A stretch of 64,000 nt of DNA, taken from NCBI GenBank assembly GCA_964436045.1, contig CAYTBN010000011.1, forward strand, positions 62,001 through 126,000, read 5' to 3'. Positions within the stretch are counted from its first letter, which is position 1, and every line of letters starts with the position of its first letter. Positions 26,178 to 35,174 of the stretch are shown here, in pieces. The stretch is from CAYTBN01 sp964436045 (GTDB lineage Bacteria > Myxococcota_A > UBA796 > UBA9615 > CAYRNR01). A program made the position numbers and the translations under genes. The notes under the pieces are model-generated. The model did not search any database, was not told the DNA's origin, and worked only from the letters and a program-made list of their open reading frames with translations.

Positions 26178-27407
26178 CTACCGCTCCACCTCCGCCCGCC
26201 AGATCTCCCCGTCATCCAGCCCCAGGAACAGGTACCCGCCGTAGTACCCCACCGACACCGGCCAGGCGTCGTCGGCCTCGAACGTCGTCAGCAGGTGGTA
26301 GTCGTTGAAGTCGTCGGTGAACAGGACGCGGTGGGCGGTGCCGGGTTCGTCGCCGTAGATGTGGCCCTCGCGGGAGAGGAGGATCCATTCGCCGGGGGCG
26401 ACCTCGAAGGCGTCGACCAGGGTCTCCTCTTCGAACTCGCCCAGGTCGTCGATGGCGCCGCCGGGCTCGAGCAGATAGGTCTCGTGGGTCAGGCTGCCGA
26501 AGCCGAACTTGACCGCGCTGATCAGACCATGTTCGTCGTCGACGGGCCAGGTCTCCCAGACCCAGCGGCTGTCCAGATCGGGGAGCTCGGTCAGGTCGCT
26601 GCCGTCGTAGACGAAGGGGATGACCTCGTTGATGTACTGGCCGTCCGTGCGGTGGCCGAACAGGTACAGCTCGTCGCCCATCGGCAACATGCGGGTCCAG
26701 CGGGCGTCGCCAACGGTGGGGTGGATCAGCTTCTCGACGATCTCGTAGGTCTCGCCGCCGTCGGTGGAGGTCCAGAACATCGACGAGATGGTGAAGGCGT
26801 CGTACTCGTCCCAGGTGCAGCCGCTGCCGGAGGCGTAGAGGGTGCCCTGCCACAGGGCGGCGTCGTGGACATGGAGGGCGTATTCCAGGGTGCGGCTCTT
26901 GACCCAGTCCGTGTCCGGGTGGCGGTTGTAGGCGTTGCCCATCAGGTCGTCCTCGGTGGCGTCGAGGCCGGCGATGTACAGACCGTCGTCGCCGCTGAAC
27001 TGGCGGTACTGCTCGACCATCTCCTCGTCGACCGCGAACTCCGAGGTCCAGGTCTCGGGGTCGTCGACGTCGCTGAAGTAGCGCAGCTCGGTGGGGAAGA
27101 TGCGGCCCGAGTTGATGTCCGCGTCGCCGTAGCCGAAGTAGAGCCGGTCCTGGTAGACGGCCAGGTCCCACACCGAGTGGTGGAAGCCGTTGCCGCCGTA
27201 CTCGGCGGTCAGCGCGTCGATGTAGTCCTCGATGGGCTCGGCCCAGTCGTCGAACTCGCCGAAGTCCACCGCGGTCAGGTCGATGCCGTCGTCGTCGTCG
27301 TCGTCGCCCGAGGTGCTGTCATCGTCGTCGTCATCCCCGGTCGGACAGCCGAGGAGCCCGATCGTGAGACCCAGGATAACCAGGAGAGACCAAGGAGTTC
27401 GTCGCAT
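26178..27407 (-). CDS. poly-Asp lipoprotein with beta-propeller-like body
   Basis: 409 residues. Signal peptide with lipobox LLGC (Cys21) followed by a linker of Asp runs broken by Ser/Thr/Gly, a common surface-lipoprotein linker in myxobacteria-like genomes. The body has repeated short strands with solvent-like loops (YQDRLYFGYGDAD, DDGLYIAGLDATEDD, LWQGTLYASGSG, MGDELYLFGHRT, YGGYLFLGLDDGEIW), suggesting a propeller. No enzyme motif is visible. The -10-like TATACT lies only 7 bases before the ATG, so the mRNA may be leaderless. Confidence 0.78.
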   Translation of the reverse strand: MRRTPWSLLVILGLTIGLLGCPTGDDDDDDSTSGDDDDDDGIDLTAVDFGEFDDWAEPIEDYIDALTAEYGGNGFHHSVWDLAVYQDRLYFGYGDADINSGRIFPTELRYFSDVDDPETWTSEFAVDEEMVEQYRQFSGDDGLYIAGLDATEDDLMGNAYNRHPDTDWVKSRTLEYALHVHDAALWQGTLYASGSGCTWDEYDAFTISSMFWTSTDGGETYEIVEKLIHPTVGDARWTRMLPMGDELYLFGHRTDGQYINEVIPFVYDGSDLTELPDLDSRWVWETWPVDDEHGLISAVKFGFGSLTHETYLLEPGGAIDDLGEFEEETLVDAFEVAPGEWILLSREGHIYGDEPGTAHRVLFTDDFNDYHLLTTFEADDAWPVSVGYYGGYLFLGLDDGEIWRAEVER

Positions 27408-27413
27408 GGGCGG

Positions 27414-27419
27414 AGTATA
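27414..27419 (-). promoter_or_regulatory. probable -10 element (TATACT) of the poly-Asp lipoprotein gene
   Basis: TATACT on the minus strand ends 6 bases before the ATG at 27407, leaving no room for a ribosome binding site. Same hexamer type and spacing as at 6747-6752 and 46340-46345. Confidence 0.5.
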
Positions 27420-27456
27420 GGTCAGCGGCCCGGCGCGGCGATCTGCGAAAAGGTTT

Positions 27457-27490
27457 AATCATTAATACACGACCCTAATGACTAATGATT
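27457..27490. promoter_or_regulatory. AT-rich inverted repeat, operator candidate
   Basis: AATCATTA at 27457-27464 and TAATGATT at 27483-27490 are perfect inverted 8-mers separated by 18 bases, within a 45-base AT-rich island in otherwise about 70% GC DNA. It lies about 40 bases upstream of the lipoprotein gene's -10 hexamer, a good place for an activator or repressor site. The binding protein is unknown. Confidence 0.4.
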
Positions 27491-27544
27491 TCAGGCTTGG
27501 GCTCGGACTCGGAAGACACGGCCGGGCAAGCCGACCGTGGCACC

Positions 27545-27604
<60 letters not shown>

Positions 27605-27610
27605 TTCGGC

Positions 27611-28285
27611 CTACGGCCTGCCCCAGTACGCCTCGCGCACGAATAACAGCAGTTCGTCCAGCGCCTCGGGGCGGGGGAACTTGCGAGGCAGGGGGGAGGC
27701 GGCCCCGGCGGCGCGGATGGTGGCGGTGCGGTCCTCGAGGCGCTCGGCGGTGGGGGCGGCGAGGAGATCCTCGGTGCCGGTGAGGGCGGCGAGTTCGGCG
27801 GAGTCGGTGGCGACCACGCCGGTGCGCATCAGGTGTTCGGCGCGCAGCAACAGGGCGGCGGCCAGACGGCGGTGTCCGGCGTGGTCCTTGCCGGACATGT
27901 CCCGGGCGCGACGGACGTAGTCGTCGACAAATCCCCGGTGGAGGCCGTCCCGGGCGCGCTCGAGCAGGTGGGGGTGCAGCTCGGAGGTGGTCACGTTGCG
28001 GTGGGAGAAGATGGCGTCGAGGATGCGGCTGTCACCCTCCAGCAGACGTCTCAGCGCCTCGCCGATCTCGACCGCGTCCAGCCGGATGTCCTGGTCGTCC
28101 ACGCACCCATCCCGGCGGAAGTGGGTCGCGGGCGGTGCGATTCGCAGCACATCGTCGGTGTCGGCGATCCAGATGCCGCTCAGGGGTAGGGTCTCACCGC
28201 GGACGCCGTCGCCGATGGCGACCAGGCACCACCGCTTCTGCAGGGGTGCCAGCCACTTCTCCAGAGCCTTCGCCGGATCGTTCAT
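27611..28285 (-). CDS. RlaP-like (DNA polymerase beta superfamily) nucleotidyltransferase, probably degenerate
   Basis: 224 residues. The layout (GDGVRGETLPLSGIWIADTDDVL... DIRLDAVEIGEALRRLLEGDSRILDAIFSH) follows the RNA-repair-associated nucleotidyltransferase family, in which a GSR.yG...SD.D core is followed by a D...l..fl.ll..gnp..le.lf segment. The GS and DxD positions are not preserved here, so catalysis is doubtful. The ATG overlaps the stop of the small upstream gene (ATGA). The C-terminus (LDELLLFVREAY) is also typical of the family. Role unknown. Confidence 0.6.
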   Translation of the reverse strand: MNDPAKALEKWLAPLQKRWCLVAIGDGVRGETLPLSGIWIADTDDVLRIAPPATHFRRDGCVDDQDIRLDAVEIGEALRRLLEGDSRILDAIFSHRNVTTSELHPHLLERARDGLHRGFVDDYVRRARDMSGKDHAGHRRLAAALLLRAEHLMRTGVVATDSAELAALTGTEDLLAAPTAERLEDRTATIRAAGAASPLPRKFPRPEALDELLLFVREAYWGRP

Positions 28286-28512
28286 TCGGTCCTTCCCGCG
28301 AGCCAGGAGAGGGCTCCAAAGCGGTTGTTTGCGGCCGTCAACGCGCTTTGTTCGTCAGGGAACGGCCCCTCGCGCTGCAGTTCGCGGCCACCGCTGTCCC
28401 GCGTCAGCAGGAAGTAGGCCGGCGGGTGCACGCGCCCGGTGTAGTACAGGACCAGTCGGCCCCCGGACACTGCCGCCGCCGCCAGCTCGCAGTCGATGAT
28501 GGTCGTGGGCAT
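28282..28512 (-). CDS. small hypothetical protein coupled to the RlaP-like gene
   Basis: 76 residues from ATG 28512. A mixed alpha/beta protein (TIIDCELAAAAVSGGRLVLYYTGRVHPPAYFLLTRDSGGRE..., ending AANNRFGALSWLAGRTE). Stop overlaps the next ATG by 4 bases. No family recognised. In-frame longer starts run into a Pro/Arg-rich stretch antisense to the rhomboid gene and are rejected. Confidence 0.6.
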   Translation of the reverse strand: MPTTIIDCELAAAAVSGGRLVLYYTGRVHPPAYFLLTRDSGGRELQREGPFPDEQSALTAANNRFGALSWLAGRTE

Positions 28513-28657
28513 GGCGCGGCACCACCCTACCAGAGCCCTCCCTCTCGAACACCCGGGAAAGGACCGCCGCAGGGGGGTCTGGTATCCTGCTGGGGGGACG
28601 CCGCAGGGCGGCGAGACCGGCCCGGGATTGGCCCGGGGCGGCGGAGGGTGAGGGCGC

Positions 28658-30526
28658 TTGGTCTTCCTGCGAGCCGGTCGCCATGTCGTCCAGATTCCGT
28701 ACGAGGAGTTCGAGCGCTGGGTCCGCGAGGGGCGGATCCACGATCGGGTCGAGATCCACTTCGAACCGGTGACCGGCTCCAGCTGGGTCAAGGCCGGCGA
28801 GTTGGAGTTCTACCGGAGCCTGGTGGACGACGAGCGGGCGCGCTTCCAGCGCCAGTTCTCGATGCAGCAGTTCCCCTGGGTCACCTTCGTGTTCGTGTTC
28901 CTCTGTGTGGCCTACTTCGCCATCCTGGCGGTGGAGATGGTGCAGCGCGGAGCCACGCCGGTTCAGCTGCTGCAGACCCCCCGCTTCGACCTGCTGGTGG
29001 AGATGGGCGCCAAGGAGGGCGCCCACATGATCGAGCTGGGCCAGTGGTGGCGATTGCTGACCTTCAGCTTCCTGCACGCCGGGCTGATCCACCTGGTCCC
29101 CAACATGCTGTACACGTCCTACGTCGGCTGGAGCGTGGAGGCGGTCTACGGGCGCAGCGGCGCGATCGTGATCTTCCTGTTCTCGGCGCTGGGCTGCGGT
29201 GCGGCCAGCCTGATGGTCAGTCCGATCCCGTCGGTGGGCGCGTCCGGCATCACCTTCGGCCTGTTCGCCGCGGCGGTGGTCTTCGGCTGGAAGTACGAGC
29301 CCCTGATCCCGCCGGGCTACACCAAGAAGTTCGGCTGGGCGTTCTTCCCCTTCCTCGCGGTCTTCCTGGTGTTGGGCTTCCGCTCGGCGCTGGTGGACAA
29401 CTGGGGCCACGTGGGTGGGGTGATCGGCGGCGGCGCGGCGGCCTTCGCCCTGTCACCGGCGGTCGTCCAGGACAAACTGGACCGTTGGAACTCGGCCAAG
29501 TTCCGCGCCTACCTGGTGGCGCTGATGATCTTCGGCACGATCTTCGGTGTCCCCCAGGTGATCGGTCCCAACGCCCTGCTGGTGGCGCCCCGGCTCAACC
29601 TGGAGGTGGTCCACGACGTGGCCGGACTGGCCTTCTCGTTGCCCCGCTACTGGGCCCGGCCCAAGGTGCGCGACGCCTTCCCCTACGACGCCTTCACCTC
29701 CCCGTCCAAGGCGATGGCGGTCAGCTACGGCGTCGACGTGCAGGAGTACCCGGTACATCCGGACGAGATCGCCGGCCACTTCCTGGACGAGCTGCGCGGG
29801 GTGCCTGGCTACGAGGTGATCTACGACACCCTGACCGAGGAGGACATCACCGTCGGCGATGTGGCCTGGCGGGTGATCTCGGTCACCGTCGAGGAGGGCA
29901 CCGAACAACGCATCTATCAGCGCGCCGCCAGCTCCAGGGGCTGTGTCGAGTATCGGCTGACCTTCCAGACCCTGCCGAAACACGTGGGCGCCTACGAGGG
30001 GTTGCGCCAGCGGATCCTGGAGACCGCCCGCGTGACCTACCCGCGCGCCATCCGGGAGGGGGAAGACAACGTCAAGTTCTACCCCGAGTTCTGGAAGCAG
30101 CACTCGGACCTGGGTCGCGCCTACGCGCTCTATGGCGAGGCGGCCAAGGCAGAGGAGGCGTTGCTGCGGGCCCGGACGATGGCGCCGGAGATGGACGAAC
30201 CCCTGTTCTGGCTGCTGTTCCTCTACGACCGCTACAACCTGCAGCAGTCGGACCGCTACCGGCTGGTGGAGGAGGCCTTCGACCGCCACTCGACCAATCC
30301 GGACATGTTGATGCTGTGCTACGAGGTCTGCCGCACCATGGGCAACAGAGGCTGCGAGTGGCGCGCGCTGTCGCTGGCCAACGCGTCGTATCCCAACCAC
30401 CCCAAGATCCAGGCCTACGTGGAGGAGTTCGGCGGCGTCGAGGCGTTGCTGATCCCGGCCGACTGGCAACCCCTGGACGGCGGGGACGACGACTCGGCCG
30501 ATCCCCCGCCCGCTGCTCCCCGATGA
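28658..30526 (+). CDS. rhomboid-family intramembrane serine protease with long C-terminal extension
   Basis: 622 residues from TTG 28658 (GGAGGGTGAGG upstream). An N-terminal 70-residue cytoplasmic domain (VVQIPYEEFERWVREGRIHDRVEI) resembles a GYF/PilZ-linked small domain and is unassigned. Six membrane segments follow, with FSFLHAGLIHLVPNMLY (rhomboid HxxxN region), catalytic Ser196 in GASGITFG and His251 in NWGHVGG. The 270-residue C-terminal part has helical TPR-like pairs (LGRAYALYGEAAKAEEALLRARTMAPEM). Rhomboids cut membrane proteins within the bilayer; the substrate is unknown. Confidence 0.9.
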   Translation: MVFLRAGRHVVQIPYEEFERWVREGRIHDRVEIHFEPVTGSSWVKAGELEFYRSLVDDERARFQRQFSMQQFPWVTFVFVFLCVAYFAILAVEMVQRGATPVQLLQTPRFDLLVEMGAKEGAHMIELGQWWRLLTFSFLHAGLIHLVPNMLYTSYVGWSVEAVYGRSGAIVIFLFSALGCGAASLMVSPIPSVGASGITFGLFAAAVVFGWKYEPLIPPGYTKKFGWAFFPFLAVFLVLGFRSALVDNWGHVGGVIGGGAAAFALSPAVVQDKLDRWNSAKFRAYLVALMIFGTIFGVPQVIGPNALLVAPRLNLEVVHDVAGLAFSLPRYWARPKVRDAFPYDAFTSPSKAMAVSYGVDVQEYPVHPDEIAGHFLDELRGVPGYEVIYDTLTEEDITVGDVAWRVISVTVEEGTEQRIYQRAASSRGCVEYRLTFQTLPKHVGAYEGLRQRILETARVTYPRAIREGEDNVKFYPEFWKQHSDLGRAYALYGEAAKAEEALLRARTMAPEMDEPLFWLLFLYDRYNLQQSDRYRLVEEAFDRHSTNPDMLMLCYEVCRTMGNRGCEWRALSLANASYPNHPKIQAYVEEFGGVEALLIPADWQPLDGGDDDSADPPPAAPR

Positions 30527-30555
30527 CGGGTACCATGGGCGGGTAGGTTCCCACG

Positions 30556-32940
30556 ATGCCGATGCTGGTCGACGCGATCCTGGTCCTGATGTTGCTGCTC
30601 GCGGGGGTGGCGCTGGGCCTGCTCGTCGGGTCCGTTCTCTGGCGCCGCAGGGCCCGGAAGCCCCCGCAACCGCCGCGGGTCACCAGCACCCCCGAGAGGA
30701 TGTCCGCTGCCGCACTCTCGGCCCGCCGCCCCGACGCCGATCCCCCGCCACCGCCCGCGGGCCTGACCGCGACCCACAGCAGCTTCGATCCAAGCTCGAC
30801 CACCACCGAGATCCAGGCCGTCAAGTCCCCGGGCGCCGATACCGACGAGATCGCGCCCTGGGACCTGAGCGGTGCGGGCGCCGACCGAGGCGCCTGGAAG
30901 AGCGCCAGCGGCAGCTCGCCGCTGATGTACCAGACCATCGACGCCTACGGCACCATCGTCGGCTGCAGCGCGGTCCAGGCCCGGTTGCTGGGGCGGTCGA
31001 TGGACGATCTGGTCGGTCACTCGCTGTTCGACCTGATCCACCCGGAGGACGAGCTGGTCCTCCGGGAGCACCTCGATCTGGCCCGCCAGTCCCGGAACGA
31101 GGCCCGCGGCAGCGTGCGGCTGGTGCACGCCAACGGCCAGCCTCTGGAGATGGCGATCCACTCCAAGCCCCTGTTCGACCGGGCGGACAACTTCGTTGGC
31201 TCGCGCACCCTGCTCAAGGACCTGAGCTCCCGCCGCCAGCGCGAGGAGTTGCTGGAGCGGGCGCTGCAGGCGCTGGCGGAGAAGAACGCGATCCTGGCGC
31301 TCAAGACCCAGGAGATCATGCGGATCAACCGCAACCGCAGCGAGTTCATCAGCTCGGTGAGCCACGAGCTGCGAACCCCGTTGCACGCGGTGATCGGCTA
31401 CGCGGAGTTGCTGGGCCGCGGCCTGTATGGCTCCCTCACCGACCGCCAGAAGAAGGCGGTCGACGGCATCGTCAATCGGGGCAACGACCTGCTCAACCTG
31501 ATCAACAACATCCTCGATCTGAGCCGCATCGAGATGGGTCGCCTCCAGCTCGAGTTGACCCTGTTCGATCCGGTCGAGGTCCTCCGGGAAGTGATCCAGA
31601 CCGCCCACCTCCTGCAGCGCCAGGCCGACGAGGCCATGGCCGACGAAGATCGGTGGGACGATCTGGATGAGGAGGAGGACGAAACCGAGGGCGCCCCGGT
31701 CGCGATCCGCACCAACTTCGCCGATGCCCCGCCCGAGGTGAGCGGCGACCGCAACCGCTTCCAGCAGGTGGTCCTCAACCTGGTCTCCAACGCCCTGCGC
31801 TACACCGAGGTCGGTCACGTGGACGTGATCTGCCGCGGGGAGCCCGATGGGAGCTTCGTCGTGGCGGTCAGCGACACCGGTGTGGGTGTCGCTCCGGAGG
31901 ACCAGGAGGCGATCTTCGAGGCGTTCTACCAGGTGGAGGCGAGCTCGACCCGGATCCACGGCGGCACCGGCCTGGGCCTGCCCATCGCCCGCAAGCTGAC
32001 CGAGCAGATGGGTGGCCGGCTGACGGTGCTGAGCCGCCTGGGGGTGGGGTCGACCTTCTACCTGCGACTGCCCGAGGTGGGCCCCACGCCTGCCGAGAAG
32101 AGCTTCGAACTGGCCGCGGTCACCGGCCTGCACCTGCCCCATCGCCAGGCAGCGACGATCCTGGTCGTCGGCCAGGAAGGGGAGGGGTACCTGGGGATCA
32201 AGGAGGGGCTGCGCGAGGAGGGGCTGGATCTGTACGAGGCGCCGCACCCGCGCGAGGGCTACGAGCTGGCACGCAGCCGCTTGCCGACCGCGATCGTGCA
32301 TCTCCTGAGCGGCGAGAACGACAACCCGGCCGAGCTGGTCACCATGGTCCGGGGCGATCCCCTGTCGGCCCACATCCCGGTCGTCGTGGTCGGCCCGCCG
32401 CGGGTCGGCGCTGCGACCACCGAACTCGGGGTGGACGACTTCGTGTCCGTGCCCACCGATGGCGTCGAGGTGGCGGAGCGGGTGTGGCCGCTGATCGGAC
32501 GTCGCCAGGAGCGTGTCCTGCTGGTGGGACCCCAGGCCGAGTCGCTGAACGATGTGGCCGAGGCGATTCGCGCCCGGGGGTTCTCGGTGGCGCGCGCCCA
32601 GCGTGGAGCGCGCGCGGTGGATTTCCTGCAGCGTAGCCCCGTCCAGATGGCGGTCGTGGCCAACGACATCCCGGACATCTCCGTGTCGGACCTGCTGGCT
32701 GCCGTCGAGCAGATGGAGCACGACGAGCGGCCGTCAGTGGTGGTTGTGCTGCGGCAGTCCGTCTCGGCAGAGGCGCGCACCGAGCTTCGCAACCGCGCGA
32801 TGGCGTTGCTCGACCCGGGTGATCTTCCGCCGGCGGAGATGGCCCAGCGGATCCTGGAGCTGCTGACCCCCCTGGACGATGGAGAGGGTGGAATGTCGGA
32901 GACCCTGGGGGCGGCCGGGACCCCCACGGGGCCTGCTTGA
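30556..32940 (+). CDS. PAS-containing hybrid histidine kinase with two degenerate receiver-like domains
   Basis: 794 residues. One N-terminal membrane helix, a Pro-rich linker, a PAS domain (about 115-225), HisKA with phospho-acceptor His270 in SSVSHELRTPLHAV, and a HATPase with N box (QQVVLNLVSNALRY), G1 (DTGVGV) and G2 (GTGLGLPI). An acidic insertion (DEEEDET) splits the ATPase region. Two Rossmann-like receiver modules follow (ILVVGQEG... and VLLVGPQAE...), neither with a clear phospho-acceptor Asp. TACCAT at 30531-30536 may be the -10. The HTH-receiver gene downstream is the likely partner. Confidence 0.9.
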   Translation: MPMLVDAILVLMLLLAGVALGLLVGSVLWRRRARKPPQPPRVTSTPERMSAAALSARRPDADPPPPPAGLTATHSSFDPSSTTTEIQAVKSPGADTDEIAPWDLSGAGADRGAWKSASGSSPLMYQTIDAYGTIVGCSAVQARLLGRSMDDLVGHSLFDLIHPEDELVLREHLDLARQSRNEARGSVRLVHANGQPLEMAIHSKPLFDRADNFVGSRTLLKDLSSRRQREELLERALQALAEKNAILALKTQEIMRINRNRSEFISSVSHELRTPLHAVIGYAELLGRGLYGSLTDRQKKAVDGIVNRGNDLLNLINNILDLSRIEMGRLQLELTLFDPVEVLREVIQTAHLLQRQADEAMADEDRWDDLDEEEDETEGAPVAIRTNFADAPPEVSGDRNRFQQVVLNLVSNALRYTEVGHVDVICRGEPDGSFVVAVSDTGVGVAPEDQEAIFEAFYQVEASSTRIHGGTGLGLPIARKLTEQMGGRLTVLSRLGVGSTFYLRLPEVGPTPAEKSFELAAVTGLHLPHRQAATILVVGQEGEGYLGIKEGLREEGLDLYEAPHPREGYELARSRLPTAIVHLLSGENDNPAELVTMVRGDPLSAHIPVVVVGPPRVGAATTELGVDDFVSVPTDGVEVAERVWPLIGRRQERVLLVGPQAESLNDVAEAIRARGFSVARAQRGARAVDFLQRSPVQMAVVANDIPDISVSDLLAAVEQMEHDERPSVVVVLRQSVSAEARTELRNRAMALLDPGDLPPAEMAQRILELLTPLDDGEGGMSETLGAAGTPTGPA

Positions 32941-33043
32941 CCCTCCGGCACGCGGAATGCTAGCTTGGTTTTTCAGTTTAATCGCGAATTTGGAGCGTCA
33001 TAGGGGGGCGAACTGTGTCCAAGACGCGCCTGCTGGACCGGCC

Positions 33044-33622
33044 ATGAGCAAGCAACGCGATACCTTCACGACAGCCCAGGCCGCCCGCCTGTTGGGCGTG
33101 AGCGTCGCCACGGTGGTCAACTGGATCGACGACGGCCGTCTCCGGGCGCACAAGACCCCGGGCGGGCACCGTCGCATCTCACGCGAAGACCTGGTCACCT
33201 TTGCCCACCACTACGAGATGCCCCTGGATGGCGTCGAGGTCCGGGGGTCCGGCGACAGCAAGCGGATCCTGGTGGTGGACGACGATCCGGCCATCCTGAC
33301 CCTGTACTCCGACGCCCTCGAGATCGAGGGTGGCTTCGAGGTTCGTACCGCCCGCAGCGGATTTGCCGCAGGTCTGGCGGTGGCGCGCTGGCGGCCCGAC
33401 CTGCTGCTGCTGGACGTGCACATGCCCGGCATGGACGGCTTCGAGGTACTGGAGAAGATGGAGGCGGCGGACGCCCTCGGCAGCATCCCGGTGGTGCTCT
33501 GCACCGCGTACTCCGAAAAGCTGGAGCAACGGCCGGACGTGCGCGAGAAGGTGGCCGCGGTCCTGACCAAGCCCGTCTCCATCGACCGTCTACTCGACAC
33601 GGTCAAGCAGGCCCTGTCCTAG
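33044..33622 (+). CDS. HTH (BldC/MerR-like) plus response-regulator receiver protein
   Basis: 192 residues from ATG 33044. Residues 8-50 are a winged helix of the excisionase/MerR type (FTTAQAARLLGVSVATVVNWIDDGRLRAHKTPGGHRRIS). Residues 73-192 form a receiver domain with acidic pocket VVDDD, phospho-acceptor Asp124 in LLLDVHMPGMDG, Thr in CTAY and Lys in TKPVS. The DNA-binding domain precedes the receiver, the reverse of the common order. It follows the hybrid kinase by about 100 bases containing an AT-rich segment, so it may have its own promoter. Confidence 0.88.
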   Translation: MSKQRDTFTTAQAARLLGVSVATVVNWIDDGRLRAHKTPGGHRRISREDLVTFAHHYEMPLDGVEVRGSGDSKRILVVDDDPAILTLYSDALEIEGGFEVRTARSGFAAGLAVARWRPDLLLLDVHMPGMDGFEVLEKMEAADALGSIPVVLCTAYSEKLEQRPDVREKVAAVLTKPVSIDRLLDTVKQALS

Positions 33623-33633
33623 CCGGCGGGCCC

Positions 33634-34209
33634 GTGGCCGCCGTCCCTCGCCCTCGACTCACTCCGAACGAACGCGAGACCGTCGGGCGCGTCTGGGCCT
33701 GGGCGCTGGAGGCCAGCAGCGCCCCGGACGGCAGCATCCACGGACCCAGCCACTGGCGACGAGTCGGTCGACTGGGGATGCGCATCGCGGGGATCGAGGG
33801 TGGTGACCTGCTGGTGGTCGCCCTGTTCGCGACCTGCCACGACATCGCCCGCGTCCACGACGGCATCGACCACGAACACGGCCCCAAGGCCGTCGAACGG
33901 ATGCGGATGGAGCTGCCTCACGATCTGGATCTGCGTCCGGGGCAGCTCGACCTGCTGTTCCGGGCCATCACGTCCCACACCGAGGGGGAGATCGTCGAGG
34001 ATTCGACCATCGGTGCCTGCTGGGATGCCGACCGGCTCGACCTGATCCGCATCGGCTTCGATATCGACCGTCGGCGGTTGTCCACCGCCACGGCACGCGG
34101 GCCCGCGCTGGAGAACGCCGCGCGGCGCCTCTGGGAGCGCGATCGCCGCTTCCGCATCGCGGCGGGGCTGTGGGTGCCCCGCCCGGCCCCACCGCGAGGT
34201 GAATCATGA
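33634..34209 (+). CDS. HD-domain phosphohydrolase
   Basis: 191 residues from GTG 33634. HGPSHWRRV, then CHDIARVHDG (HD dyad), AITSHTEGE and DADRLDL give the metal ligands H...HD...H...D of HD hydrolases that resemble yfbR-like or (p)ppGpp/dNTP phosphohydrolases of small size. Coupled by ATGA to the universal stress protein gene. Substrate cannot be called. Confidence 0.82.
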   Translation: MAAVPRPRLTPNERETVGRVWAWALEASSAPDGSIHGPSHWRRVGRLGMRIAGIEGGDLLVVALFATCHDIARVHDGIDHEHGPKAVERMRMELPHDLDLRPGQLDLLFRAITSHTEGEIVEDSTIGACWDADRLDLIRIGFDIDRRRLSTATARGPALENAARRLWERDRRFRIAAGLWVPRPAPPRGES

Positions 34210-35117
34210 CCACACCCCTTCGCCACATCCTGGTGCCGACCGACTTCTCCGACGCCGCCGAGCATGCCCTGCTCTACGCCGCCAGCCTCGGGGAGCGATA
34301 CGGCGCCACGATCCACGTGACCCACGTGGTCACCCTGCAGGACGTCGACCGCAGCGACGACACCAACTTCCCCGACATGGTGCCGTACCTGGATCGGGCC
34401 GACGCGGCAGCGCGGCAGGCCCTGGATGTGGGGGTGGAGCACGGCGGGGAGGCGGAGGCGACGGTGGTCAAGGAGGTCTTGCGGTCGGTCAACCCGCACG
34501 AGGCGATCATCGAGTACGCCGGGGACAAGGCGATCGACCTGGTCGTGATCGCGATGCGCGGCCGCTCCCGGCTGTCGTACATGCTGCTTGGCTCGGTCAC
34601 CGAGCGGGTCGTGCGTTACGCCCCCTGTCCGGTGCTGGTGGTCGAGAAGGGGGACCGGGACTTCGTCGATCCTGCGACCGGAGCGGTCAACGTGAACAAG
34701 GTCGTGATCGCCCACGATCTCTCCGATCGGGCCCAGCGTGCGCTGGCCTACGCCGTGGAGCGGATGGCCCCATACGAGCCCGAACTACACCTGATTCACG
34801 TGGTCGAGTCCGACGTGCCCTCGGCGTACGCCGATATCGGCGTCCAGAGCAGCTTCTCGGCGATCCCCGACCTCGAGCAGCGGCTGGAGCAGGAGCTCGG
34901 CAATCGCGCCGCCGATGTGACGCCAGAGGGCTGGAAGGTCGTCTGCCACGTGACAGAGGGCAAGGTCTACAAGAAGGTCAACGGATATGCCGCCGACCAG
35001 CGGGCCGATCTGCTGGTGGTGGGGAGCGAGAGCCGTCGCAGCCTGGCCGAGCGGCTGGTGGGCGGTACCGCCGAGCAGATCATCCGCCACGCCCCGTGCC
35101 CGACCCTGATCGCGTAG
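34206..35117 (+). CDS. tandem universal stress protein (two UspA domains)
   Basis: 303 residues. Two UspA domains: residues about 5-145 (HILVPTDFSDAAEHALLYAA... VIAMRGRSRLSYMLLGSVTERVVRYAPCPVLVV) and about 160-303 (KVVIAHDLSDRAQRALAYAV... LLVVGSESRRSLAERLVGGTAEQIIRHAPCPTLIA). Both end in the hydrophobic CPVLVV/CPTLIA strand. The G-2X-G-9X-G(S/T) ATP-binding motif is present in the first domain (GRSRLSYMLLGS), less exact in the second. Translationally coupled to the HD gene. Confidence 0.93.
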   Translation: MTTPLRHILVPTDFSDAAEHALLYAASLGERYGATIHVTHVVTLQDVDRSDDTNFPDMVPYLDRADAAARQALDVGVEHGGEAEATVVKEVLRSVNPHEAIIEYAGDKAIDLVVIAMRGRSRLSYMLLGSVTERVVRYAPCPVLVVEKGDRDFVDPATGAVNVNKVVIAHDLSDRAQRALAYAVERMAPYEPELHLIHVVESDVPSAYADIGVQSSFSAIPDLEQRLEQELGNRAADVTPEGWKVVCHVTEGKVYKKVNGYAADQRADLLVVGSESRRSLAERLVGGTAEQIIRHAPCPTLIA

Positions 35118-35174
35118 AGCCGCCGCCGTGTATACTCCCGAGCCGACCCCTTGGGGGGGGCCGGGGGACACGGG

